A stretch of DNA of 64,000 bases from the NCBI GenBank assembly GCA_022605405.1, contig JABYQQ010000023.1:248001-312000 (forward strand), read 5' to 3'. This DNA is from Earliella scabrosa (taxonomy: Eukaryota > Basidiomycota > Agaricomycetes > Polyporales > Polyporaceae). A model generated the notes under the pieces. That model searched no databases, had not been told where the DNA came from, and saw only the letters and a program-made list of their open reading frames with translations. Positions 46,797 to 59,312 of the stretch are shown piece after piece. The first letter of the stretch is position 1, and each line of letters begins with the position of its first letter. Both the position numbers and the translations under genes were made by a program.

Positions 46797-49370
46797 CGAT
46801 GGCTACAGGACAGGATAGCAGGTGGATCGAGGATAAGATGCTGGCTGAGGTCGTCGTGCAGATGAGGTGGGAGATGTTGAGAGAAACGGGGACGCTCACG
46901 CGGGCAATGCGGCAAAAGGGCGGTTCAGCAACGCGCGTGCCGCATGTCTATGGCGCTGCGTGTGACAGAGCACAGAACACTGGTAGAAAACCCCCGCGCG
47001 TTGACATCGAAGCCTCAGCGCAACAGCCCTGTGACCATCTCCCAGTCCGACGCACCGCATGGTGGCCGCGCCATCGCTTCGCGCTTGATTGAAGCCCGCT
47101 CGTTCGAATCCATCCACGAGGTCGTCGAAACTGGTCCGAATTCAGACACTGTAGACTGTGTTCAAGGTACAATGTTCATCGAGGCATCTTCGATCGCCGC
47201 GTCACCGCCGGGAGCTTAGGGAACGTTTGGCGCTAGCTACACACAGATCTAAATCGCGCTGGGATGTGAAGTCCGCATCCCGTGCGCTGCTACTTGTGAA
47301 GACCAAGCTTAAGAGCAAGTGGTGTATATCGCCTCTGCGACATTTTCAACAATGTGTACGCTGCATGACGCCATGCAAAAACCACTCACCACAACCAGAA
47401 CGTCTACCATTCGTGCTCTGTGTCTACTACAGTGATAGCGATCTCGACCGCAGCCGCCGGTATATCAGACACCGAGTGAAGGCGTTGGAATAGGATCCGT
47501 TGACGAGCACTTAGCCCGAGACGATGATCGTCTGCCACTGGAAGAACGAGCTGCGAGTGTTCATCCCCACCAGCTCGGTCTGAGTCCACGGAGCTGTTCA
47601 ATAGGCGAAGCGGATGACGGTGTTGCAGCCCTGCTGAGTTCATCTTCGGTGGAGACTCGAGCACATATCGCGCAGTTTCACCGTCATCCTGAAGTCCACT
47701 GTGAGTACATCATTAGGACATCGGGCACAACGCGAACCTCAGGAAAGTGGCATACCTGGAGGCGGCACCCAGACGCATGTCTCCCCGCGTGCTCCTCGAG
47801 CTTCCGAGGTTTGCGTAGAGAATACAATGATGCGGAGCCTGCTCAGTCGCCGCTCATTGATGCCCTGTACGTACATTTCCGGTCAATATCAAGTGCGCAA
47901 GCATGAAGTTTAGGGCTCACATGAGAGGGTAGAGCCATGCCTTGCACCGTCTTCGCACCGCAGGGGCCGCAGGGGCCGCAGACAGAGAGCCCGATAAGTA
48001 CGCGTACCAGAACGGTCCTCGATATAGCACGCGTCTCGAGTGTCTCCTGGGAAGGCTGATATCAATGTCAGTACAATCGATGCCACGTTCATCATTGCAC
48101 TGACTGGCAGACTGCTGCCAGGGCAAGGAGGAGGCGTGCGAGCGACAGTTGCTGAAGGAGACCTGTCGTCCATATCGCGCGTCTGCATACTTATTGGGCG
48201 TCGGAAGAGCGTGCGTTGTGGTGGAGACGCAGCCTTCGGTCGTGAGCGGCGTCCAGCACCGATAAGTAGTGTCGCACATGAACTCTCCTAAAGCGACTTG
48301 TACAAAATTCAGGTGAAATTGGGGTAGCCGCGAGTATCGGTCCACTGAGAGGTCGCGACGAATCGAGTCCTACGGTAGGACTGGTCAGAGTCGACGGCCT
48401 CAACACGTGTCAACGATCGGACTGACAGCAAGATGTAAGTACCTGAGGCCATGTTGTCCGTGCCCAGCAGTTACGCGAGTTTCCCGGTTGTACGAGCCTT
48501 GACATGACTTGGACGGGGAGGACGCGAGCGTGCCATCCAGACTAGGAGCTCGAGATTCAAGTTGGAGAAGAGAAGAGAAGAGCCGGATCCAGCGTCATGG
48601 AGATAATGAGGAACAGCCGGATGAGGGTCAACACTACATAGGACGCGGCCCACAGAGCAGGCTACGCTACACGCAGGGCGACAGTACTGAGAGTCTCAGC
48701 GAGAGAGCAGGAGGCTCGAGCTCGAACTCTGTACTGGGACTCGGACGAGCGGCCCGCCCCGCCGTGTTTTGTTGTGGGCGTCTCTATTTGTCGCGGTGGC
48801 ATCGACCTCCTCCTCCAGCCTTGCTCTGAGCTCTCGACCTCTCTGCACAAGTACTCTCGGCAGTTTTACGTGCGCCACTCTGGCTAGCGGACAGATATTC
48901 ATCCTTCAAGTTGAATGCGCAGAGCACCGGACTCACACTCGCCGCTCGACCTCCCTGCTACTGTACCAGCCTCCTGGTTTCCTCCTACCCGCTTGCTCAA
49001 GGAATCCTTGTCGTAGAAGTGTAACGGTGCCCTTCACTGTTCTGTGTTCCCCAGCGCGAGTCCGTAACACGTCTAAGCTGCTCAGAGGCGTCCCCATCTG
49101 CTAGTGCACAATCATGGCGCTCTGCAGGCCACTGCGATCAGTCTCGCTCGCCATCGCTGCTCGTCCTTCAAGAATCACGGGCTCTAGCCTCTCGCTCTTG
49201 GACCCTTGCAGACTACTCTCCGAGCCCCTTCTGAAGAAAGCGAGATGCAGACGGACGCGCATGAGGTGCTATGACCGCAGAGGATGCGGAGGAATGGTCA
49301 AGGAGGATGGACATCCTGAGGTACGTGATTCTGCATTTCTACGTCTGTGCTTCGTGAAACAAGGACTCAA
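46797..49370. other. No intact gene
   Basis: To about 47,220 the sequence is the upstream flank of NLR copy 2. At 47,900-49,100 it carries the second decayed copy of the block seen at 36.9-38.9 kb. No frame with a recognised domain was found. Confidence 0.4.
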
Positions 49371-52300
49371 ATTCACCTGCGCGCCTTGCTCAAAACAAAC
49401 GATCTCCGTACGGGACACGTAGAGTCGCACACGTACGGGATGAGACGTACGTTGAGCGGACTGCCTCCAACGTATACCCATGGGCACCCACCCTCTCTCC
49501 CCCCCTCTCTCGCACTGTCCGCGACTTCAGCGAGCGAACGACGGACATTCTAGATGAATCAATCATTCACGCCGTCGCACATCCTCCAGGGCCCATGAAC
49601 ATCAACCATCGCGTTGGACCTCCACTCAAGCCTCCCAAGCCTCCCTGATAGACCTGCTACGCGTGCGCGGTCGCCCCCAACTGTCCATCTTCATCCCTAC
49701 TTTCATCTTTTCCGAATTTCGCACGACTATCCCGCACACGTCGAGCCCTCCGCCCTTCGTCGAGACCCATTGCTTTCCGCGCTCCGCGTCGCATACTGTT
49801 TTCAGGAAACCCCGGTATGTTGCGCTATTTACCTCCCTTCCAATTCGCACTGGTATTCATGTCCTCGCGCCGGTTTAGCAGCATCCACCTACTCACATAC
49901 CATCGCGTCTGCGGCTCAGCCTCAAGCACGAGTCCCAACTCTCAATAACTCGCATCACATCCACGGTTCCCACTTCCCGGACATCACTGCCCATCTCGTG
50001 GGTGGACTGTCTTCGCCGCTTGTCGTGTCCCTTCCTCTGACAGACATCGCACGCCGTTGCATCTGAGGACATGCTTCCAGTCCCGGTCAGCTCTCTCCCT
50101 CTCCCCATGCGACCACCTTTCGATTTCCGTTCAGCACACAAGAGTAGCTTCTCCTCTTCTACATCAACAACCGATCGTGACGCGTCGAGCCCAGGTATGA
50201 CCCGCGCTGTGTCATCTGTCTCGAGCTGCAGTCCAGGCGAACGCTTATGCTCCCTTGTTCGGCAGCCCATCGCGTCGGTCTGGTGCTCCGCTTGTACCTA
50301 CTGCGTCAAGCCGTCCGTCCGTCGAAACCTCGGCGGCTGCAAAGCACGTCCCCTACCGCCCTCGAGCAGGCGCTGCCTGCGCATCTCCTAGCCTGACGAG
50401 ATTGAAGGGGATCGCACGCAAGTGCGCACCATGATTGTCAACATGCTCGAGTGTCTGCTGACGCACGCGCCCCTGGACGTAGGCCGTCGAGCCCGGTCCT
50501 GCCCGCCGGGCCCAATTCGGCGGGTGGGAGGAGCGGCGGATGACCGCACGGCCATATTAGGGTGTATGTGGATGTCCGAGTTCCCCTTCGCATGGTGCTG
50601 CATGCGAGGTGTCCACGCAAAAGCACGAGCTCCAGCAGCGAAGCAAGTACGACAAACACGCACCTCGAACATCATGTCCGTTGTACGTCGGCGAGGTCAT
50701 CCAAGATCGAGCAAGAGCTCGCTCGACTCACTTTGTACTCGCTGCTTGGGGCGAAGACTGAAGACGTGACGGTCGCGGGGATGGACCTCCAGATCACCCT
50801 CGCCGCAAGTATATTATGGCTTTTGCTGCTCGCATCGTCAACATCCCTCGACGAGGATGTCCGCTGCCGGTCGGCGGAGCTCTAGCTCCATCCGTCGCGA
50901 CTCTGCGCGCTGCATGGCTTCGAAGTATCAGGCCTGGAGAATATAGCGATGAGCATACAGTGGTCCGCGCGGTGAGCTCGAGGTACGTATGTGCCTGTGT
51001 TCTTGCACTCTAACGACCGCACTGCAATCGTCACTAATTTGGTGTATCCTGACTTACAGGAGGCAAGCGCCCACTTGAACGAAGGCTTTTGGGACGACAC
51101 CAGGCTCAAGAGAGCGAGTTCTCCCCGCTGCACGCACTCGCCACTCGCCCATTCCCACGTGCCCTTCCGTAATGATGAACGCGGACTGCACAAACCGCGT
51201 CGCCTTCAGGCCGGGACCGTCGAGGACACATCTAGACGTCTACACCGACCCCGCTCAGGGAGCCGCGTGCGCGTTCAGTGGAGGCCGCGGGGGAGCGATC
51301 GTCGATGTGACTACTGCACGCGGGCGCAGTTCTCTCTGTGCCGTCCTCCCGCTTGCACGCTCTCTCATACGCCCACATCCGGCTGAGCAGACCGCGGACA
51401 GCACAGATGGCCGCGGGCATCGCGACGGACCGCAGGCCGTTATGTATATCCGGAATCACCGCACCGGATCGAGGCATGCGTGGCCGCTGTGTTCACAGCG
51501 AGCGGACGCGCGTCCGCGAAGATCTCTGCCTGTCCCCGCCCGGGTCCTGTTTCGGCTCCAGAGCCGCGCGCGAGGGCACGACTGTGGATGCGAGGCTCGA
51601 GTGGGCTGTCGACTGCGCCTCCCGATGGTCCGCTCCGCCGCGCTGTTCCTCTCGCCGGTCGTCGTCGGTGCGTGCGTCGGGAGTGTATCGCAGGCGGTCG
51701 AGCGAGCGAACGTAGCGGGCTCTCCTCGTCTCCTGGAACTGCCCACTGGCCGTCCATATTCTCGTCGGAAGAAGACGTCAGCGCCGCTGTTGCCACGCTC
51801 GGCTCTGTATCTGGCGCAGATGGCTGAGGAGAAATGTCGCTGGGATGTGGCCGTCGACGCCTGCAGCGCCTACTGTTTGACAGCTCCGGCTCGCTCCCTG
51901 TTCCAGCGAGCGGCGTCGTCGGTGCGCACCTCGGGTGCATGCCAAGCGGCAGTCTGTAGGATGCACTGTGCCTCTTCACTGTACCATCGCAGCTCCCTAA
52001 GCGTGGCTTTCTCATACGAACTCTCCGAACTCTCGCCACACGGATTCTCCTCGACCCTCGATCGCCTCTTGTTGGCCGCTTGACTTTGTATATGCGTATA
52101 GACCCCAACATACTCGTTCTAGCTGCCACTAGCCTCCCCTTTCACCCTCTCACCCGTACGCTCGCACTACCTCTTGGAACTCTGCCTTCTCCGCCCGCCT
52201 GCCGTACATGGATCCGATCCCGTGCGCCGACATCCCATGGTCCATCTTGCACGGCCCGTACCACCGGCATGTATCAGTGCGCATCCGTCGCGCGCATCGC

Positions 52301-53560
52301 ATACACTACTACTACACCCGCTGTATGAATGCAACTATTTAGACTGCCACGCGCACGGGAGATATTGCTCAGTGCCTCTGGTCCTCGTCGACCGTTGCAC
52401 CCCGTCCACGCATCCCTGCGCGCTCCAGCTGCGGAATTCGTGCACAGTGCACGTATTGGCCGCCTCCACCCCACTCCGCTCGACGTCAGCTTGCGGGAAG
52501 GACGGCCGTGGACAGCGAGCGGACACACGTAAAGGATACGTCACCGCAGTCGCGGCGCGGGGTCTTCCTTGGCTCTGGGATGGAAGACAAGGGGGCGATC
52601 GTCGACGGAGGCGTGGCCATCGACCTCTGCCCAACTCGCTCTGCGCCCCGTCCACTCCACAGATCCAGTTGTTCACTCGCGCGGTCGGGTTCGAGGACGA
52701 TCGGATGGCCGAGGACGATAAGGGAGGAGAGGGACGGCCGCGGGTTCGTGGCGTCCAAACCGCTGCTCGATCCGGGTATATGCGGTTCCGGCGCGGAGTA
52801 TCGATTGACGAGGAAGACCCGCAGCTGGGATCGCTCGCCGTCACACCGATGGGGTGCTAGGGATAGTCCGCGTACCGAGGTGGTCAGGTGGGCAAGGTAG
52901 AAGTCGTGTACAGGAGATGGCGGGCGTTCGAGTCCGAGGCGAATGCGTGGCGCTGGAAGAACCACGAAACGGGTGTAAATGCTTGCGATGGTTGGCAGCT
53001 AGTCGTCTAGAGGGTACGACCCCGAGACGGTAGAGGTTGCGTGGCAGAGAGCGTGTAAAGAACGAGGAGATATGGTGATGGGATGAACGGGCGATACTCG
53101 CACGCGACGGGAGTCGAGATGTGCAGGAAGAGGCCAGAGCGACGTCGCAGTGGTCCCGGATTGTGTTCTAGTTGTGCAAGACGGCGAGACTGCGGCAGGA
53201 GACAAACAGGGACGACGACGAACGATGATCGATGACTGCCCAAGCGACAGCCCGAACAGCGCGAGAGAGCGCGCTCGCTCTAGGCTATGTGCGTTCCATT
53301 CAGCATCCCGCGACCTCTTGGTGGGCTCAGGTAAGTCCGCGAACCCGACATTAGATGTGCGAGCAACTCACACTGGCGCAACCTCCCAGGACCTCACGGC
53401 ATGTCCGCGTTCCAACAGCGGGTTTGTGCACGATGCATGGCACTCGGCACGAGTGCGACTGGGCGAGAACGGATCGACGCGCTGAGGAGCAGGTGCAGCA
53501 ATGCGTATCAACAGGACGGCGGACAACGTAGTCGTGTCAACTCAAACCTTCGAACTCAAC
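49371..53560. repeat. Duplicated block R, copy 2, uninterrupted
   Basis: This block matches 17,280-19,763 and then, without a gap, 33,944-35,400. It therefore represents the arrangement before the 14.2 kb element entered copy 1. Four dispersed GATCGTCGAC-type motifs occur, near 51,290, 51,571, 52,591 and at weaker sites. No coding gene is recognisable. Confidence 0.65.
51976..51990 (+). other. Likely unoccupied insertion site corresponding to the 14.2 kb element
   Basis: The sequence here, TTCACTGTACCATC, aligns with the joined flanks of the element in copy 1, CTACTG then TACTACCATC. The match covers the point of insertion, allowing for a 3 bp indel. Similarity of the copies on both sides supports the reading, though local identity is only moderate. 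Confidence 0.55.
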
Positions 53561-53920
53561 AAAAAAACCACCGGGCCACGTACCGGTATCCCGAGGACTT
53601 GAGCATGCGCTAGAGCGACTCCGACGCGTAGCTATCTTGTCCGGTCGCGCGCCCATCGAGGCCATAGCGACGGACAACGTCGCTGCGTCCGACCCTTGAC
53701 CCACGATTGACGGAGTTCTCGATGCGTGGCCAGTAGACGAGTGTTGCGATACGCCGTTCTGTCGCACTTGTATCAGTTAACTCAGATCATCTGAGCGGCT
53801 TAGTTACGGTAAACGACAACTATTTATCCGCCTTAACCTCAGACCGCCCTCAGATCATCTGGCTCCTCCCTACGGCGCTCTACACCCCAGCACACCCTCA
53901 GCTCATTCTTCCACCAGTCT

Positions 53921-54342
53921 CAAATATTTCACCCCTCTCTCACCGCCGCGTGCTCACTCTCTGCTTAGTTCACTCTTCCATCAAATATTTCATCCCCAAC
54001 TCTGGTCGCTCTCTACGTCCAAATATTTCCCCTCTTGCGCACGCTCCCTTCAAATATTTGCACGCCACCCTCAAATATTTCCTTCCTCCATTCAGCCTCG
54101 CCAATGCTCTACCCTACATCGGCACACGCTCCTCCCCATTCAAATATTTCACCCTTGTGTAGCCGCCGCTCTCTCGCTCAGTCAATTATTTCATCCGTAC
54201 ATACGTCGTCCGGCGCTGTATCCCCAAGTCATTCCTCTTCTTGTCTCAAATATTTCCTACCGCTGACGCAACACTGTATCTACTCCCGTGACATGTCAAA
54301 TATATTTCCCTCTTGTTCGTCTCCGCCTGCATCAAATATTTC
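53921..54342. repeat. Ten scattered CAAATATTTC motifs
   Basis: Copies at 53,921, 53,982, 54,020, 54,051, 54,072, 54,141, 54,183 (CAATTATTTC), 54,247, 54,297 (CAAATATATTTC) and 54,333. Spacing varies from 21 to 69 bp and the spacers are unrelated CT-rich sequence. The core AAATATTT is a perfect palindrome and stands out in a GC-rich neighbourhood. Confidence 0.75.
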
Positions 54343-54559
54343 TACCGGTGAAGGGCGCGTACCTGGTTTGGGTCGCTGACGCGCGTTGACCCGTGTGGAC
54401 ACGCGTCCGAGTCGAGGGTGCAGACAGGGTGTTGCTTGCAATGAGAGCGAGCCGGACCCCTCGCGGAGGGCCAGAGGCGGCCACGTGTCGGAGTTCCGTC
54501 GTTGCACTCGCAGCCGGTCGTGGAGGCTGGACACCGTCTCGGGTCATTGAGGAGGCCGG

Positions 54560-54840
54560 AGTCCCGGCGTGGTGGTCGCAAACACGTCGTTGAGGTCGCC
54601 TGTGGTTCGCAGACACGTCGTGCAGGCGAGAGAGCTGTCGTGGACGGCCAGGCGCGGCGTGCAGGCTACAGAAGCGTCGACGAGGGTGGACGTGGCGGAG
54701 TCGAGATCGCAGACCCGTCTTCGACGCCACAAACGCGTCTCGGCCTGGCACCTGTCGTGCAGGAGACAGAGCCAGGGAGCTGGCAGGCAGTGCGCCACGG
54801 GGCTGCGCTGCGGCCGGACATGTCGTGGTTGTGCACAGGT
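54560..54840. repeat. Diverged 40 bp-type repeats, left of main array
   Basis: Units resembling the main minisatellite (CACGTCGTNNAGG, ACGCGTCT) recur with many substitutions. They grade into the homogeneous array at about 54,841, as expected at the edge of a minisatellite. Confidence 0.6.
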
Positions 54841-56230
54841 TGAGGAGGGTGGGAGGGCGGCGACGCGTCTTGTACGCGAGAGAGGGGTCGTGGAGGGCGG
54901 GGACGCGTCTTGTACGCGAGAGAGGGGTCGTGGAGGGCGGGCACGCGTCTTGTACGCGAGAGAGGGGTCGAGGAGGGCGGAGACGCGTCGTGCACGCATG
55001 AGAGAGGTCGTGGAGGGCGGGGACGCGTCTGGTACGCGAGAGAGAGGTCGTGGAGGGCGGGGACGCGTCTGGTACGCGAGAGAGGGGTCGAGGAGGGCGG
55101 AGACGCGTCGTGCACGCATGAGAGAGGTCGTGGAGGGCGGGGACGCGTCTTGTACGCGAGAGAGGGGTCGACGAGGGCAGGGACGTGTAGTGCACACGGA
55201 AGAGAGGTCGAGGGGGGCGGGGACGCGCCTTGTACGCGAGAGAGGGGTCGTGGAGGGCGGGGACGCGTCTTGTACGCGAGAGAGGGGTCGTGGAGGGCGG
55301 GCACGCGTCTTGTACGCGAGAGAGGGGTCGTGGAGGGCGGGCACGCGTCTTGTACGCGAGAGAGGGGTCGAGGAGGGCGGAGACGCGTCGTGCACGCATG
55401 AGAGAGGTCGTGGAGGGCGGGGACGCGTCTGGTACGCGAGAGAGAGGTCGTGGAGGGCGGGGACGCGTCTGGTACGCGAGAGAGGGGTCGAGGAGGGCGG
55501 AGACGCGTCTGGTACGCGAGAGAGAGGTCGTGGAGGGCGGGGACGCGTCTTGTACGCGAGAGAGGGGTCGACGAGGGCAGGGACGTGTAGTGCACACGGA
55601 AGAGAGGTCGTGGAGGGCGGGGACGCGTCTTGTACGCGAGAGAGGGGTCGTGGAGGGCGGGGACGCGTCTGGTACGCGAGAGAGAGGTCGTGGAGGGTGG
55701 GGACGCGTCTTGTACGCGAGAGAGGGGTCGTGGAGGGCAGGGACGTGTAGTGCACACGGAAGAGAGGTCGAGGGGGGCGGGGACGCGTCTTGTACGCGAG
55801 AGAGGGGTCGTGGAGGGCGGGGACGCGTCTTGTACGCGAGAGAGGGGTCGTGGAGGGCGGGGACGCGTCTGGTACGCGAGAGAGAGGTCGTGGAGGGCGG
55901 GGACGCGTCTTGTACGCGAGAGAGGGGTCGACGAGGGCAGGGACGTGTAGTGCACACGGAAGAGAGGTCGAGGGGGGCGGGGACGCGTCTTGTACGCGAG
56001 AGAGAGGTCGTGGAGGGCGGGGACGCGTCTGGTACGCGAGAGAGGGGTCGAGGAGGGCGGAGACGCGTCGTGCACGCATGAGAGAGGTCGTGGAGGGCGG
56101 GGACGCGTCTTGTACGCGAGAGAGGGGTCGACGAGGGCAGGGACGTGTAGTGCACACGGAAGAGAGGTCGAGGAGCGCGGGGACGCGTCGTGGGCGCGTG
56201 AGAGGGGTCGACGAGGGCAGAGACGCGTGG
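54841..56230. repeat. 40 bp minisatellite, about 34 copies
   Basis: The unit GTCGTGGAGGGCGGGGACGC followed by GTCTTGTACGCGAGAGAGGG repeats through the interval. At least four variant types alternate (TTGTACGC, TGGTACGC, CGTGCACGCATG and TAGTGCACACGG forms), with some variant pairs recurring together, so larger multi-unit blocks have been copied. Because 40 is not a multiple of three and the unit lacks stop codons in minus frames, all three minus frames stay open for about 1.9 kb and encode the same periodic peptide. I regard these frames as by-products, not genes. Confidence 0.9.
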
Positions 56231-56933
56231 AGGACAGCCGTGAGGCGTAATCGGTGGGGTTCGTCGAGAGCCGGGTGCTTGGACGGCGCACACTGGGCTG
56301 AGACACGACAGAGGGATCGGAGACGCGTCGTGGAGGGCCGGGACACGTCCGACACACGACAGACCGGTCGTGAAGGTCGGAGACGCGTCCTGCACACCAG
56401 AGAGGGCTCCTGCCAGAGGGCGTCCACGGGTTATGCACGCGACCGACACGCGACCGAGGGGCGCAGACGTGTCGTGGGCGGCATCGACCCGTCGAGCAAA
56501 CGCCGGTAGGAGTGGGCAAACGAGGGCAGGACGTTGGCAGGGGGCGGCAGGGACCGACGGTATTGAAGCAAGGCAAGGAACTTACCTGTTCTTTTCCTCC
56601 CCGCTCTGCCCTCCTACCCCGTCCGAGCTCGGCCTGTCAGTATCCACTCGGTATCTCCGGTCGTGGCTTGGAATCTGGAGGGTGGGCGGTAGCCAAGGAA
56701 GGGACAGCCGGTCAAGTTGCGTGCGTGTGGGCGTGCACAACGTCGCGGTCACGCGCGCGTACATATCAACGTTGTGCTGGCGTCCCCACGGCTACCTCCT
56801 CTGGCCACCTTTCTCCTTACTTCCTTTCTCCATACTTCCTATCTGGCTCCTCTCGCTTTCTCAGTCGCTTTCTTTCCGCTGTCTGCACGCTCGCCCTAGC
56901 TCTCTACTTGCTGTCTTGTAATCCGTCGTCGCT

Positions 56934-57456
56934 ATGCCGTCCGGCCACCGTCTTCACCTCCAGGTCAGTCTCCTGCCTCTTGGCACTGGCAATATCAGCC
57001 CATTGATGATGTTCCCTTGTTCAGATCTTCGCTCGGCTGTTCGGCCACTCCTCCACTCCGACATTCATCCGGTGGGCCGCCTTTACCCAGGTAAGTCCGT
57101 CCGTTCCACGCCCTTCCCTGCTACCACATTCCCTATAGGCCATGACCGCCGCCGGATATCGAGTCCAGCATGGGCGTGGTCTCAAACGGCGTTTTCTCCC
57201 TCCGGCTTCCTTGGGTCAGACAAAACTCTCAATTTTTCAGGTAAGATCCTCGGCTACCTCGCTCCCTCTCACTACCACTGACGCCCCTCAAGCCTAAGCA
57301 TGGTTTGCTAGACAGACCATCTCAGAAATAGTCAGCCCAACTGCTCCTCGCCTTCTCTTGTCGTTGTTTGACACTACGCCCAGCATAGCCGGGGTCTTGC
57401 AAGCGCGCCATGGCGTGGATTTGTCCACCGTTCAACGCCTGCTTCGTCGTGGTTAG
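56934..57456 (+). CDS. Small conserved five-exon protein, copy 1
   Basis: Five exons (56,934-56,963; 57,025-57,090; 57,139-57,240; 57,293-57,330; 57,384-57,456) join in frame to 102 residues, starting MPSGHRLHLQIFARLFG and passing through FIRWAAFTQAMTAAGYRVQH, GRGLKRRFLPPASLG and QPKHGLLDRPSQK to end VQRLLRRG. All splice positions and phases match the copies at 59.4 and 60.7 kb while the protein differs at roughly a third of positions, and identical intron positions with conserved protein argue for a real gene. The pattern of a Trp, a helix ending AGY, a basic GRG, an FxPP strand and a C-terminal helix faintly recalls small HicA/dsRBD-like domains, but I cannot assign a function. A minisatellite lies upstream. 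Confidence 0.7.
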
Positions 57457-59312
57457 CCCGTCTATACATCGTTCGGTAGTTTAGGTCCATACATCGTTCC
57501 GTAGTCTAGTCGTGTTCCCTCCAACTTTGTGATCACCATCTTGAATCTCACCCTGTTCGTCGGTGTGCTGCCAGTTACCATGGCCCTTCTGGATCCGCCC
57601 CTCCAAGCGTGCTCCGTGCGTTCTGCAACCCTTCGCACACTGGGTGGACAGCGGACGCTCTTTAACCGGGATCAAGCACGGCCGCACGTTGACGAGGACG
57701 GGCACGGCGCGTGAGGACGCACTGAGGGCGCACTGTCGCGCATTCACCAGGACGCGCTCGGACGGTCGTGTAGGTGTACGCGCTGACAACAGTAGGTGTA
57801 CGCGCTGACAACGGCAGATACGCCGGGTAGACGGCGTGTTGCAGCCGTGTCTTGAAAAAGGGAGACGTGCCGCGCAGCGCGCCGACGCGCTTTGGTTGGC
57901 GCACGCGCGTCGACCAGCTTCCGGCCGCGTTCTTGAGGATGCAGAGGTGTCGTCGATGTGCGCCACGGGATGTGGCGGGCCAACGGGCGTCGAGAAGCCT
58001 GGAGACCTGTCCACGAGCGGGACAGACGTGTCGTGGAGTGCGACACGAGCACTCGCCCAGAGACATACGTCGGCGCGGCTGAGAGACGCGTCGCACGCCC
58101 CGGGCACAGGTCACCAGCCCGTCGTGCAACCTGGACCAACGCCTCGCGTCATCGAGGAGGCCGGAGTCCGGGCGTGGTGGTCACTCCGACACCTTGTGCC
58201 TGCGACAGAGCTACCGTGGCGGGCCCGATGCCGCGTTAGGGCGTGTAGACAAGTTGTGCCAGCGAGAGACGCGTCGACCAGGATGTCGGTGCGTCCTTGA
58301 CATCGCCGGCGCGTCGTGGAGGGCACATCCGCTTTAGGAGGGCGGACGCGCGTTGGGCAGGCCTTAGTCGCGTAATGGGCGGGGGACACCCGTCGCCCGG
58401 AAAGCCACGACTTCGAGGCGACTTGTTGGTCGAGGTGGGGGAACACGGATGTGGCGTGATCGGCGTAGACGGACGCGTCGTTGGAGCCAGCAGAGGGCTT
58501 GCGGAAACACCCGTCATAGACACAACTGTGTCGTCATTGAATGAACCGTGTTCTTGGACATGCTGACGCGTCACGAGGGAGGATACGCCGGGCCTCATAA
58601 CAGAGAGGCCTTGGGTAGCCAAGGCCGGTGTGCATAAAGCACGCCTACACGTGTGCAACCCGCCAGACGTCCCGTTCACAGTGATATGGGATAACTCACC
58701 TGTGCGTCCAGCCCCTCTCCATCGGTCTGTTGCCAACCGCCAAACCCAGTCTCCTGCGGCTCCATCCCCCCCCTCCACCTCAGCTTCAGGGGTGTGTCTC
58801 TCGCACCCCAGTTCTTCAATCAGGCCACAGTTGACGCGTCCGCCATGGCCGGAGGCCGGATACGGGTCCGGGAGGGCAGCAAGTCATAGCAGAGGGCGGC
58901 AACACGTAGAGGAGGCCGGGGAGCCGTGTCCCGAGGGCGCAAACTGATGGAGCAGGGCGTACACTCGTCGAGGATGGCAGGTCTACGTCCCGGAAGCCAC
59001 ACACGCGTTGAGGAGAGGGGCCAGACGAGTGCGAGGGCGGCGGATGGGCGTGCTGTTGGTCGCAAAGTTGTAGAGCGGGGCGGCAGCACGTCGAGCAAGC
59101 CGCAAAGACGAGGAGCCGGGCCGTACACACGTCGAGGGCGGTATCGCGTCAAGGAGGCCGCCAACGCGACGAGGAGCGCGGCAACAAGAGCTCTGTGCAG
59201 TGGCGGCGTGCCCCGCCTCCCGGTCACGCGCTTTCAGATTCAGCTGGCGTCTTCCCTGTGGTTTCCTCAGGCCACCTCACTCTCCTCATCCTTCATCTCT
59301 CGGTCGCTCGTC
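57457..59312. repeat. Gene-free, with degenerate minisatellite-like repeats
   Basis: Two patches, about 57,700-58,480 and 58,850-59,180, repeat GNGACGCGTCG and GAGGCCG steps about every 40 bp with heavy divergence. They resemble aged relatives of the 40 bp array at 54.8-56.2 kb. GTAGGTGTACGCGCTGACAA is directly repeated at 57,770-57,810. No gene is supported. Confidence 0.5.

Noticed and set aside
51172..52129. Open frames of about 230-305 codons in block R as genes
   Set aside because: Frames differ between the two copies of the block and no peptide is better conserved than the DNA.
53921..54342. CRISPR-like array
   Set aside because: The repeat is only 8-10 bp, spacers vary from 11 to about 59 bp, and the genome is eukaryotic.
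54332..56576. Long minus-strand frames (up to 705 codons) as a repetitive protein
   Set aside because: They are explained by a stop-free 40 bp unit; all three frames are open at once and no start context or splice structure supports one.
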